A stretch of DNA of 19,567 nt from CAYUNT01 sp964446285. GTDB taxonomy: Bacteria > Sumerlaeota > Sumerlaeia > SLMS01 > CAYUNT01. The notes below the pieces were generated by a model, which made no database searches, had not been told where the DNA came from, and worked only from the letters and a program-made list of their open reading frames with translations. Each line of letters starts with the position of its first letter. Within the stretch, counting starts at the first letter, position 1. The DNA lies in NCBI GenBank assembly GCA_964446285.1, contig CAYUNT010000071.1, positions 1 through 19,567 on the forward strand, written 5' to 3'. The position numbers were made by a program, and so were the translations under genes. Positions 1 to 8,654 of the stretch are shown in pieces.

Positions 1-546
1 CCTGTGAAGAGGATTGCCCGGGGAAAGGGAACAGGATTACGGGAAATTGGTATAATACAAGAAATAATGCACGTAATTGCCAGCATCCGAGCGCGAATTC
101 CTACGCAAACCAATCGGGCATTCCCTGAATTATGAACCTTTGTAGTTGTTGCTATTGACAAAAACAAAACGCAGATATTGTTTTTCGCCGAAGGCCATAA
201 GATGAAGCGGGCGGGACCTGCTGGCCGTTCGAAAACAACTGCATGAGTGGCAAATGCGAGGGATTCTCCCCGGCGCGTATCAGGCAAAAAGGGCCTCGAT
301 GGGCGGCGTTCGCAGGCGGCCGATGAGGATTGCGCTCCTCATTGCCGCACTCCGCGCAAGCGCCGCGCTCCCCGGCGCGCCGGTCCTTCTTTTCGCCATG
401 TCATTTTCCCGCTGCGTCAGTTGCATCCTAACGTCCGGATTCCGGCCCGCCATCATCGAAATGCCCGCGCTCGAACACAGAACGCCATGAACGTTCTGGC
501 GGCGGCATTCCTGGGCCGCCCGACATTAATTCATCAGGAGAAAAAT
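1..546. other. Non-coding leader region, no convincing gene
   Basis: No reading frame here looks like a real protein. The frame open from 247 joins the next gene but is Arg/Pro-rich, has no family resemblance, and lacks a ribosome site at its start, so it is treated as untranslated leader. A perfect TTGACA at 155-160 could be a -35 box, but the best downstream partners (TATTGT at 176-181 or TTGTTT at 178-183) are poor, so promoter assignment is weak. A stem-loop is visible at 321-344 (ATGAGGA paired with TCCTCAT, six-base loop), and a 12-base palindrome CCGGCGCGCCGG lies at 372-383. The left edge holds a copy of a dispersed repeat (see 26-54). Confidence 0.6.
26..54 (+). repeat. Dispersed repeat copy, inverted match to 11621-11649
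   Basis: These 29 bases match the reverse complement of 11621-11649 at 28 positions; the first 23 are identical and the only mismatch is at base 49. The core reads AACAGGATTACGGGAAATT. The matches end on both sides, so this is a short shared element and not a long duplication. The other copy lies in a repeat-rich intergenic stretch beside a transposase remnant. The start of the window is close, so the full extent of this copy's context is not visible. Confidence 0.7.
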
Positions 547-1875
547 ATGAAAACTCGTGTTCTTCTTCCCCTGTTCCTTGCGTGCCTGTGCGCCTATGCC
601 TCGGCGCAAATCGGCACGAAAATTCCCGACAGCCGCCTGCCCCTTGTGACTTCCTCGCCCCGCCACACGCAGTGGCAGGATGCCGGCAGTCTGAAGTTCA
701 TGTCCTCGCCCATTCTTTACAGCCTCCTCGTCAATGTGCGGAGTTTGGGCGCCGTGGGCGACGGAGTGACGGACGACACGGCAGCGTTCCAGAGCGCCAT
801 CAGCCAGGCCGCCGCGGAATCGGCTCTGGGCGGATTCACTATCGTCTATGCCCCGGCGGGCGTTTACAAAATCACGACCAGCCTCAGCCTGTGCAACGAC
901 ATGGTGCTCAAGGGCGACGGCGCAACGCAAACCAACCTGAACATTCTGAATCCGACGGGGAATTGCATTGCCGTATCAAGCAAGCACAACTTCGCCGTGG
1001 AAGACCTGAAACTCACCACCGGCCAGTCCAACACCACCGCCTATTTCATCTATATCAGCAGCAGTTATGACGGATGGGTTCGCGGGGTGGAGATGTATAT
1101 GGTTCCGAAAAACCACGTCAAAATCACGAGCAGCCACAACATTGAGGTTCGCGACTGTTACATCCACGATGCGCTGTCCTACGGCAGCGGCGGATACGGA
1201 TACGGCGTTGAACTGGACATCGAAAGCTATCATTGCCTGACGGAAAACAATGTGTTCCGCCATCTGCGCCACGCAATGATCTGCCAAAACGACGTCAAAT
1301 GGAACGTGTTCGGATACAACGTGTCGTATGATCCGTATCGCGACGAAGTTCCTCAGAACTGGGCGGCGGACATGATGTGCCACGGCCATTGGGACGATGC
1401 GCGTTCTGGGCCGTTCGAAAACCTTTTCGAGGGAAACATCGCCAATCACGCGCAGTGCGACGGATACCACGGCGCGAATGGCAACTATAACACCTTCTTC
1501 CGCAACCGGTGCGACCTGATCGGCATCACGATCGACTCGCAAACAAACAATCAGAATATGGTGAATGGTTATTACAAAAATGGCGACTGGTGGTATTGCA
1601 CGTTCTTGGGCTATCCTTGGTGCGTGGCAGGAAGCGGCCACCTGGCGAAGAACAACAAATGCATGAAGAAAATCACAGTCGGATGGAAGACCTATTGGCA
1701 AGACAGCCAGGACACTTCGTATCTGGCCGACTATTCCTATTACCTGACGAGCCAGCCGGCGTTTATGTCGGGCTATGCGTGGCCGTTCGATGCAACAAGC
1801 GCAACCAACCCTGCGTATAGCCGCGGAAATTCCACTGTTACGGCGGGCTGGTCGGGTTATTCGTCGGTGCCTTGA
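547..1875 (+). CDS. Exported pectate-lyase-like right-handed beta-helix protein
   Basis: The 442-residue product starts with a signal peptide (MKTRVLLPLFLACLCAYASA, likely cut before Gln21). Residues 63-85 carry the typical start of the Pectate_lyase_3 / GH28-like beta-helix family: NVRSLGAVGDGVTDDTAAFQ, then YAPAGVYKI at 101-109 and LKGDG at 121-125. The rest is rich in Asn, Tyr and short beta-strand repeats such as NNVF.H, as expected for a parallel beta-helix. The start at 547 was chosen because CAGGAG lies just upstream and a signal peptide follows directly; the frame is open to 247 but that extension looks untranslated. The protein probably binds or cleaves a polysaccharide outside the cytoplasm. 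Lyase or hydrolase activity cannot be assigned from what is visible, because catalytic residues vary widely across this superfamily. Confidence 0.85.
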   Translation: MKTRVLLPLFLACLCAYASAQIGTKIPDSRLPLVTSSPRHTQWQDAGSLKFMSSPILYSLLVNVRSLGAVGDGVTDDTAAFQSAISQAAAESALGGFTIVYAPAGVYKITTSLSLCNDMVLKGDGATQTNLNILNPTGNCIAVSSKHNFAVEDLKLTTGQSNTTAYFIYISSSYDGWVRGVEMYMVPKNHVKITSSHNIEVRDCYIHDALSYGSGGYGYGVELDIESYHCLTENNVFRHLRHAMICQNDVKWNVFGYNVSYDPYRDEVPQNWAADMMCHGHWDDARSGPFENLFEGNIANHAQCDGYHGANGNYNTFFRNRCDLIGITIDSQTNNQNMVNGYYKNGDWWYCTFLGYPWCVAGSGHLAKNNKCMKKITVGWKTYWQDSQDTSYLADYSYYLTSQPAFMSGYAWPFDATSATNPAYSRGNSTVTAGWSGYSSVP

Positions 1876-1926
1876 TTGCGTGTATGGAGCCGGGGAGGGT
1901 GATTTCCCTTGTAGAATATATACATA

Positions 1927-1998
1927 GTCCGCCGGAATGGTCCTTTGCGGCAGGCTTTTTGCATCTGGCATTTCGCTGAAGGCACCATTCCGGCGGAC
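1927..1998. repeat. Perfect 15-base inverted repeat, long stem-loop
   Basis: GTCCGCCGGAATGGT at 1927-1941 is exactly complementary to ACCATTCCGGCGGAC at 1984-1998, with a 42-base loop. Inside the loop, CCTT at 1942-1945 can pair with AAGG at 1979-1982, extending the stem across a single bulged C. It lies 51 bases after the stop of the beta-helix gene. There is no T-run after the right arm, so it does not look like a simple intrinsic terminator. It could be an mRNA 3' stabilising structure, a small repeat element of the REP/MITE type, or part of a non-coding RNA. Confidence 0.75.
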
Positions 1999-2155
1999 GC
2001 GACGGAATATGCTCCAATCCACGCCCCATTGCGGGTCAGCATATTGACCTTGTCGTCGAGTGGGCAAGACGTCGAATCTGTGTCGTGCGTGCCCCAGTCA
2101 TAGAAACCATTTGTCGAGAGCAACTGTTCGCGATTGCCGTAGAAGCAATCTGTGA

Positions 2156-2188
2156 TTTTGTTCACACTCTGACTGTTTCAGAACAAAA
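2156..2188. repeat. Perfect 8-base inverted repeat
   Basis: TTTTGTTC at 2156-2163 is complementary to GAACAAAA at 2181-2188 with a 17-base spacer. The arms are AT-rich compared with the surrounding sequence. It could be a regulator binding site or a weak hairpin. The function is unknown. Confidence 0.4.
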
Positions 2189-2422
2189 CGATTGGACGCA
2201 TGTCCGTTTTCTTGAGCAGGCCGTGGCGCGGCGAGGTCAGGAAGTATTTTCTGTTTTTTCGTGTTTTTTGCGGCAGGGAAAATTATCTGCGTGTGCATCA
2301 AGCGGTAGGGGTTGCGCGCGCGGGATGAAGCTTCCATATTGACTCGCTGGCGAGGTCTCGAAAGACTTCCTGCCCGGCGCGATTGTTTGCGCCTGTGTCC
2401 GCGCTCCGAATCGCTCGTATTG

Positions 2423-2451
2423 TTCTTGTTTGCAGCCTTTTGTTGTATAAT
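2423..2451 (+). promoter_or_regulatory. Possible promoter of the DUF2298 operon
   Basis: A perfect TATAAT at 2446-2451 lies 30 bases before the start codon at 2482. A 17-base spacer would put the -35 box at 2423-2428 (TTCTTG), which is a poor match to TTGACA. Transcription from here would begin near 2458 and give a short leader of about 24 bases that has no Shine-Dalgarno site. The -10 box is clear but the -35 is weak, so this is tentative. Confidence 0.35.
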
Positions 2452-2481
2452 TCACCCTTTTGCTTCTATTAACATCGTCCT

Positions 2482-5400
2482 ATGAGCGAATTGCTGAGTT
2501 TGACTTGGTGGACCTCGATGCTGAATCAAGCATTGGGCTGGTGGATGGCTTTATTGCTGCTGGGAGTGGCCGTTACGCCGCTGATGATGCGGTGGTTTCG
2601 CTCGCTGCCCGACCGCGGAATTGGCTTGGCGCCCGCGATGGGCGTCTTGCTTCTGACATACACATCCTGGGTATGGGCATTGCGAAAGCCCGGCTGGCTT
2701 TCCGCGGCGCTGGCGCTCGGCGGCGTGGCGCTTGGGGCGTGGGCGTATTGGCTTTACCGCAAAAATACGCGCTCCTGGCCCGGGGTGGCGATGCTGGGGC
2801 TGGTGATGTTAATGGGCGCCGGCGCATGGACGCATACGTGCGCGCCGATTGCGCTGATCGCTCTTCTTTGGGCTGGAGTGAGCGTGGGATTCTGGTGGGG
2901 GCGGGGCAAGGCGTTCTGGCGCGAATTTCGCCAGCGCTGGGTTTTGTGGGTCGCGGTCCAGATTCTCCTTACGCTCGGATTCTTGTTTTTCACCAATGTT
3001 CGTTCTTATATCCCGTGGGCGACGTTTGATGTCGGGATGTCCGGCGCGGAAAAGTTCGGCAACTTCACGCACCTGAATTCGTGCATGAGGGCGGTGTCGC
3101 TTCCGCCGGAGGACGCCTGGTGGGCGGGGCGCACAACCAACTATTATTATGGCGGGCATCTGGCGACGGCGACGATTGCGAAACTTGTCGGCCAGCCTGC
3201 GGCGATCGCGTTCAATCTAGGGCTGGCGACGATTGTGGCGCTGTCGCTGACCTCGGGATTTTCGCTGACTTTCAATATCATGAATCGCGTGGCGCGGCTG
3301 TGGCGTCCGGTGCGCCGATGGCGGCAGGGGGCGGTCTGGGTGCGCGGCATGGGATGGGGCGTGCTTGGGGCCGTGGCCATCACGTTTTTTGGCAATTTGT
3401 ATCCGTGGGAAGAATCGATGTCGCGCGACTTGCAATGGGTCCGCGTGAAATACGACACGATCTACGCCGATGAAATCACGGCGCGGCGCGAGTGGAAGCA
3501 GTCGATCGAAACGTCGCGCACCAGGCTGGCGGAAGCCGAGAAAACCCTCCAGGCGCTGGAGGATCCCAATAGCGCAGCGCGCCGCGATCCGAGAGTGGAC
3601 GTCGAGGCAACTCGCCAGAAATGCGAAGACATAGCCAAGCGGGAGCGCAAAAACCTGCCGAAACTTGAGGCGCATCCGGTGGGGCGGCCGCCGGCGGCGG
3701 AACTGGGCGAACTCGCCATGCGGTTTTCGGTGGTGAACCTGGCGCAATCGGACGATTTCTGGCGCCCCTCGCGCATGGTGCGAAACACAATCACGGAATT
3801 CCCTTATTTCAGCGCGATTCTGGGCGATCATCACGCGCATCATTACGTTTTGCCCTTCACGATGATCGCGCTGGCGGCCGTGGCCGGATTGCTTCGCAAG
3901 GGCGCGCGATTTGGCGGGCGTGAGGTGGTTAAATGGCTGCGCCTCGGCTGGCCGGAATTGCTCGCGATGGGCTTCATGATCGGCGCGGTGTTCCCGATTA
4001 ACGCTTGGGATTCAATTGTTCTGGCGCCCCTGTATCTGCTGGCGTTGTTTGTGGCGTTGCGGCGCATTCAACCCGAAAGCGGCTGGGATTGGACTACATT
4101 TTGGGGATTATTCGTGGTGATTGCCCTGGCGCTGGCCGTGCTGCTTAACGCCCGCCCGAACATGGTGGCCGTGGTGCAGACGCCGTTCACGTTGGCGATT
4201 CCGCTGTTGTTTCTGGCACTTCCGCTTCTGGCCGAGATGCGCTTCCCCGGAACGCTGAAACCGCCCGCGCGGTATGTGCTTTTTGGAATTTTCCTGGTGG
4301 TGCTGTTTGGATCGGCGGCGCTGCTCGAAGGCCGTCCGGAAAATCCAGAGAATCCGCTCGGCAAGCGGATTGGCGGTGTGAGCCTGAGCGATGTGGCGCT
4401 TGTGCTCGGGACACTGGGCGCTATCTGGCTTTGGAAGCGTTTTTCTCCCGCGCGTGCATGGCGGTGGTGGGGCGCTTCGATGACTGTCTATGGCGCGGTG
4501 GGGACGCTGGCGCTGCTCGTGATTCTGCCGCATAAGTTGTATTTCGATACGCCTCTCTATAAGCCAGACCCGCTGATGGCCTCGCTCTTTCCGCCGCGTC
4601 TGGACCCGTCGATCTGGGCCGCGCCGGATTTCTGGAGCGCCTTCTGGCCGCACGTGCTCATCAATCCGTTCCCGGATAACCTGCGGACGGAATTGCGCGA
4701 TTATTTCGGCCATTGGGGGATTTTCTGGATTCCGATTATTTTCCTGTGGTTCGCACATCTGCGCCTGGCCACGCGCACTTGGGAACGGGGCCGCCGATGG
4801 GCGCTCGGGTGCGGGCTGTTTGCGTTGTGTTTCCTCGCGATCAACCAGATGGAATATGTCACCGGCCCGATCACGCTCATGATGGCTGTGGGATGCCTGG
4901 TGATGTCGTTTGCGTTCGCGCGAGATGTTCGCCGGGCACCCGTTTGGATTTTCCTCACAGCGGCGTTCGGATGGAGCTTCTTTGTCGAAGTGCTCCACTT
5001 TGATGACGAAATGCGCGATGTGAACGAGCGCTACAATAGTTTGTTCAAAATCTACTATCCGCTATGGCCGCTGATGGCCGTCGGGATGTGCGCGGCGCTC
5101 AAGGAATTGATCGGACGCCGAATGCCCGCGGCTTCGGCGGCGGATGCAAACTTCTGGAAACGTCCGGGGGCGTGGGCGGGCGCCATCGCGCTCGCCATCC
5201 TGGTGAAAATTGTGCTGGGAGTGTCGGTGCTGGCCACGATTGCCATTCTTTTGGGGGTGGCGGTCATTGTGGCCGTGCTGTCTTATTTCCCAATGCTGGA
5301 AACAGACAAGGGTGGATTTGGCGCGAGTGTGGGCCGCGCGCTTTGCCGTTTCGCCTGGCGCATTCCGCTGCTCCTGGCAGTGGCCGTTTTGGTGACGCTC

Positions 5401-6063
5401 GGGATGCTCTATCCCATCGCCGCCACGGCCACGCGCACCAGTTGGTTCCACACGCCCGAAGTCATTCCCGATCTATTCAAGAAGGGCGCAGAGAAGGACA
5501 GTTACACCGTGCGCACCCTGGACGCCTCCGCTTACATTGGCAACAAGCCCGAGTTCAAAGACGACTACGCGATGATCCAGTGGCTCAATGCGAACATCCC
5601 CACGGGCACGCCAGTGATCGTCGAATGGGTGGGCGACCGCGCCTATGATTCGAATGGGCGTTTTGCGGCGAACACGGGCCTGCCGACAATCCTCGGCTGG
5701 GAACATCACGAATTGCAGTGGCGCGGCTGGACCAAACCGCTTCCCGAGGATCTGCTCAAGCGCTATCGCATTGCGTTTGGGGACCTGCTCGACCGCCGCC
5801 AGGCCACACCGGGCCGCCCGGCGGAAAACATCCATCTCACCGGTCTCTTGCGCGAACATGTGAACCAGATTTACCAAGCGAACACATACGATGAAATCAA
5901 GCCGCTGCTGACATTTTACCGTGTGCGCTATGTCCTTGTGGGCGCGCTGGAACGCAAGGCTTTCGCCAAATTCCCGGCCGGATTGGACAAATTCGAGCAT
6001 CTGCCGTTCCACAAGGTCGCCGCCACAGGCCAGACGGTGCTCTACGAGGTTCCGAAGCCATGA
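2482..6063 (+). CDS. DUF2298 (YYY-domain) polytopic membrane protein, probable glycan-assembly protein
   Basis: This 1193-residue protein has many hydrophobic segments and the signatures of the DUF2298 / Chlor_Arch_YYY family (PF10060, TIGR03662). Visible motifs are EKFGNF near 190-195, LPPEDAWWAGRTTNYYYGGH at 207-226, EFPYFSAILGDHHAHH at 439-454 (the family's EFP-FS-GD-H-H block), NAWD at 507-510, ERYNSLFKIYY at 849-859 and a soluble C-terminal part with GLPTILGWEHHELQWRG at 1066-1082. Members are thought to act in membrane glycosyl transfer in Chloroflexi and archaea, but the reaction is not established. Residues about 325-400 form a charged, coiled-coil-like insert (see findings). The start at 2482 lacks a Shine-Dalgarno site; ATG 2518 is a possible alternative. 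The stop overlaps the next gene as ATGA, so translational coupling is likely. Confidence 0.88.
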   Translation: MSELLSLTWWTSMLNQALGWWMALLLLGVAVTPLMMRWFRSLPDRGIGLAPAMGVLLLTYTSWVWALRKPGWLSAALALGGVALGAWAYWLYRKNTRSWPGVAMLGLVMLMGAGAWTHTCAPIALIALLWAGVSVGFWWGRGKAFWREFRQRWVLWVAVQILLTLGFLFFTNVRSYIPWATFDVGMSGAEKFGNFTHLNSCMRAVSLPPEDAWWAGRTTNYYYGGHLATATIAKLVGQPAAIAFNLGLATIVALSLTSGFSLTFNIMNRVARLWRPVRRWRQGAVWVRGMGWGVLGAVAITFFGNLYPWEESMSRDLQWVRVKYDTIYADEITARREWKQSIETSRTRLAEAEKTLQALEDPNSAARRDPRVDVEATRQKCEDIAKRERKNLPKLEAHPVGRPPAAELGELAMRFSVVNLAQSDDFWRPSRMVRNTITEFPYFSAILGDHHAHHYVLPFTMIALAAVAGLLRKGARFGGREVVKWLRLGWPELLAMGFMIGAVFPINAWDSIVLAPLYLLALFVALRRIQPESGWDWTTFWGLFVVIALALAVLLNARPNMVAVVQTPFTLAIPLLFLALPLLAEMRFPGTLKPPARYVLFGIFLVVLFGSAALLEGRPENPENPLGKRIGGVSLSDVALVLGTLGAIWLWKRFSPARAWRWWGASMTVYGAVGTLALLVILPHKLYFDTPLYKPDPLMASLFPPRLDPSIWAAPDFWSAFWPHVLINPFPDNLRTELRDYFGHWGIFWIPIIFLWFAHLRLATRTWERGRRWALGCGLFALCFLAINQMEYVTGPITLMMAVGCLVMSFAFARDVRRAPVWIFLTAAFGWSFFVEVLHFDDEMRDVNERYNSLFKIYYPLWPLMAVGMCAALKELIGRRMPAASAADANFWKRPGAWAGAIALAILVKIVLGVSVLATIAILLGVAVIVAVLSYFPMLETDKGGFGASVGRALCRFAWRIPLLLAVAVLVTLGMLYPIAATATRTSWFHTPEVIPDLFKKGAEKDSYTVRTLDASAYIGNKPEFKDDYAMIQWLNANIPTGTPVIVEWVGDRAYDSNGRFAANTGLPTILGWEHHELQWRGWTKPLPEDLLKRYRIAFGDLLDRRQATPGRPAENIHLTGLLREHVNQIYQANTYDEIKPLLTFYRVRYVLVGALERKAFAKFPAGLDKFEHLPFHKVAATGQTVLYEVPKP

Positions 6064-8654
6064 CGAGCATGAACTCCAAAGATATGCCTTCGGGCGCGGC
6101 CGCCAAAACCTCCCCGGCGGCGCCTCCTCCTCCGCCTGCTGTTTTTCCGTCCCCCGCAGGGTCCGGAACGGGAGCGGGCGCAAACGTGTATGCAAATGCG
6201 GGCGGCGGCTCGACCCTGGTTCCCTGGGGGCCGTGGCAATGGGCGGCGTTCGCGCTGCTGGCATGTTTTTGCGCCTTTTCTCGCCTTTACGACCTCGGCC
6301 ACAAAGCCCCGATGCATGACGAAAGCCTGTTTCTTTATTATAGCTTCGAGCAGCTCTTCCGGACATGGTCTTACAACTACATGCCGATCCTGCACGGTCC
6401 GTTGATGCTCCAGTTGCAAACCCTTGTCTGGTATGTGTTCGGGCATTCGGACTATACGATGCGCCTGGGATGCGCGTTGCTTGGGATCGGTGGGTTTTTC
6501 CTCGTGCGGGGTCTGCGTCCGTGGTTTGGCGAGGCGGGAACCTGGGCCGCCCTCGTGCTTTATACTGTCTCCACAATGCTTGCGTATTATCAGCGGTTTT
6601 ATCGCAACGACGCTTTGTTCATGTTCCTCTGCCTCTTGATTACACTTTGTGCCTGCCGCTGGTATCGGACTGGCTCGTGGCGCTGGCTGATGGGCCTGGT
6701 GCTGGCAGTAACGGCGTTATTCTGCAACAAGGAAAACTGCGTCATTTTTTATTTCAGCGGTATAAGTTTTACGTTGTTCTGGATTATCCAGGACATGGTG
6801 CAGTGGGCGCTGAAAGGCAAGGACGCCCGGGCAATCTTCGCAAATCCGTGGGTAAAGGCTCCGGCGCAGAGCATTCTGAGGGATGCGGTTCAGACCAAGG
6901 AGCTGGACGCTCATTACCAGGCTAGCGTATCAGCAAAGGCATGGACCGACGCCCCGCCGCGTGTTCCCAATGTGTTCTGGCTTAACGCGGCATTGTGGGG
7001 AGCGGTCATGCTGTGCATCATACAGATTTTTGACCAAATGCCTTATGATCCCGCGTATGTAAAGGACGTTGGCCGCGAATTTCCGATGAAAAATGTCCGG
7101 ACGATCCACCTGTTGCTTGGTTTTCCGGCGGCCGCGCCCAAGGGAGTGGATCCAAACGCAGTTTCACCGCCATTTGAGCGCTCCTCAGTCTGGCGGCTTT
7201 TCTACGGCGTGGGATTTCTAACTACTTTAGCGGGGCTGTTTCTGGCGAAAATTGCAATCCGCGAGGAATTGGGTTATCGCGAGGTTCTGGCGCGGCTTTG
7301 GAGCGGGCTGGCACGCAATCGCTGGTGGTTTGCCGCCGCCGCCGCGCTTGCCCTTGTGCTTTACTTGGGCGTTTTTACCACATGGCTGGAACATCCGCGC
7401 GGGCCGTTCCAGATTTATCGCGATACATTCAGCTATTGGGTAACGCAACACGCGCTGCACCGTCTCAGGGGGCCGTTCCATTACTACATGGTGATTCTGA
7501 TGATCTACGAGATGCCGGCGATTCTGCTGGTTCTCGGCGGATGGTTTTACGCCCTGGGGCGCGTGCGGTGGGGGCGCTATGCAGCGCTTCCCGCGCTTGC
7601 GCTCATCACGCTTGCGGCGATTGTGTATTTCAATGGAGACAGCTGGAACTCCTTTTTCACTTCGCCTTTGATTCGCGGCGGCGAAACCCTTGCCCCCACA
7701 GGCGAAAAATGGCTCGACACCCATCTGAAAATCACATCAGGCGTTCATATTTATCTGATCGTGGTTCTAAGTTTCATGGCGGTCGTGCTCGGATGGACAG
7801 CGCTGTGGCGCGGCGAGGTCTTCCATGCCTGGCTCATTTGGTGGACTGTTACAAGCATCGGCGGATACAGCTACGCGGGCGAAAAAGCGCCTTGGATTGG
7901 CGCGCACGTGGCCCTCCCCCTGATCCTTCTGGCGGCGTCGTATGTCGGGAAATTATGGAATACGCCTCGCGTTCGCCGCCATGCGGTGATTTTCGGAATC
8001 CTCATGGGTCTGTTTGCGCTTTGGAACGCCAAGGCGATGATTAATGCCTGTTTCCGCAACTCCGACGACATCCGCGAGCGCGTGCTTTACGGGCATTTCT
8101 CGCAAGACATCCATGCGCACGCCAAGGCGGTTCAAGATTACGTGAGCCGGGCCTCGATCCGTTCCGACTGGCAGCGCAATCACAACGACTTCAAATTGCA
8201 CAAAAAGGTCAGCGTGCTTGTGCGGTCAGACAGCAGCATCTGGCCGCTCTACTGGTATTTGCGCGACATTGATTACCGCTGGAATCCGCCCGAATCCGAT
8301 TTGAAGGAAGCGGACAAGACCTATCAGTTCCTCTTTCTCAATCCGGAGGTCCTGAACGCCAATCCACAGGTTCGCGAGAAATACACAATTTACGAAGGAC
8401 GGGGCACTTGCTTCTGGGTGCCGCAACTGCCCGACTGGAAGCGGCTGGTGGACATCTGGATCAACGTGATTCCACAGCAATATCTCGACCTCGAACCCGC
8501 CAAGCAAACGCGGGCGAAAAACGCGCGCGATGAATGGAAAAAACTGATTCGCTATCAGCTCAAACGCGAGACGTTTGAGTATCCCAACGCTCCCTATCCG
8601 AGCGTATCGTCGTCGAACTACTTCTTCTGCGTCCGGAAGGATGTGGATCTGTGA
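6060..8654 (+). CDS. Agl23-like GT-C membrane glycosyltransferase
   Basis: The 864-residue product resembles the 'flippase activity-associated protein Agl23' family (TIGR03663), which belongs with PMT/ArnT-like GT-C glycosyltransferases. After a disordered Pro/Ala/Gly-rich N terminus (about residues 1-52) comes a first membrane helix and then the extracytoplasmic acidic motif MHDES (85-89; Asp87-Glu88 fits the catalytic acidic pair of GT-C enzymes). Further family marks are YNYMPILHGPL (105-115), YQRFYRND (176-183), PFHYYMVILMIYEMP in the middle and GGYSYAGEKAPW near 600-611. Such enzymes use a polyprenyl-phosphate sugar on the outer face of the membrane. The gene begins inside the stop codon of the DUF2298 gene (ATGA), and its own stop overlaps the lipoprotein gene by four bases. 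The acceptor and sugar are unknown. Confidence 0.87.
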   Translation: MTSMNSKDMPSGAAAKTSPAAPPPPPAVFPSPAGSGTGAGANVYANAGGGSTLVPWGPWQWAAFALLACFCAFSRLYDLGHKAPMHDESLFLYYSFEQLFRTWSYNYMPILHGPLMLQLQTLVWYVFGHSDYTMRLGCALLGIGGFFLVRGLRPWFGEAGTWAALVLYTVSTMLAYYQRFYRNDALFMFLCLLITLCACRWYRTGSWRWLMGLVLAVTALFCNKENCVIFYFSGISFTLFWIIQDMVQWALKGKDARAIFANPWVKAPAQSILRDAVQTKELDAHYQASVSAKAWTDAPPRVPNVFWLNAALWGAVMLCIIQIFDQMPYDPAYVKDVGREFPMKNVRTIHLLLGFPAAAPKGVDPNAVSPPFERSSVWRLFYGVGFLTTLAGLFLAKIAIREELGYREVLARLWSGLARNRWWFAAAAALALVLYLGVFTTWLEHPRGPFQIYRDTFSYWVTQHALHRLRGPFHYYMVILMIYEMPAILLVLGGWFYALGRVRWGRYAALPALALITLAAIVYFNGDSWNSFFTSPLIRGGETLAPTGEKWLDTHLKITSGVHIYLIVVLSFMAVVLGWTALWRGEVFHAWLIWWTVTSIGGYSYAGEKAPWIGAHVALPLILLAASYVGKLWNTPRVRRHAVIFGILMGLFALWNAKAMINACFRNSDDIRERVLYGHFSQDIHAHAKAVQDYVSRASIRSDWQRNHNDFKLHKKVSVLVRSDSSIWPLYWYLRDIDYRWNPPESDLKEADKTYQFLFLNPEVLNANPQVREKYTIYEGRGTCFWVPQLPDWKRLVDIWINVIPQQYLDLEPAKQTRAKNARDEWKKLIRYQLKRETFEYPNAPYPSVSSSNYFFCVRKDVDL

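Larger units (their letters stand above)
1876..2481. other. Intergenic region of about 600 bases with inverted repeats
   Basis: No frame here shows recognisable protein features; the 85-codon frame at 2085-2342 has no family resemblance and no ribosome site. The stretch holds a perfect 15-base inverted repeat (1927-1998), a perfect 8-base inverted repeat (2156-2188), a small hairpin (GATTGC at 2132-2137 with GCAATC at 2145-2150), T-rich tracts around 2247-2270 and a TATAAT box at 2446-2451. It separates the beta-helix gene from the membrane-protein operon and probably contains the promoter of the latter. Confidence 0.6.

Noticed and set aside
247..546. Upstream extension of the beta-helix gene to 247
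   Set aside because: It is Arg/Pro-rich, matches nothing recognisable, and would bury the clear signal peptide and ribosome site at 547.
976..2067. Minus-strand frame of 363 codons
   Set aside because: It is antisense to the beta-helix gene and shows no protein features; GC-rich codon use opens shadow frames.
5473..6576. Minus-strand frame of 367 codons
   Set aside because: It is antisense to the junction of the DUF2298 and Agl23-like genes, whose frames have clear family motifs.
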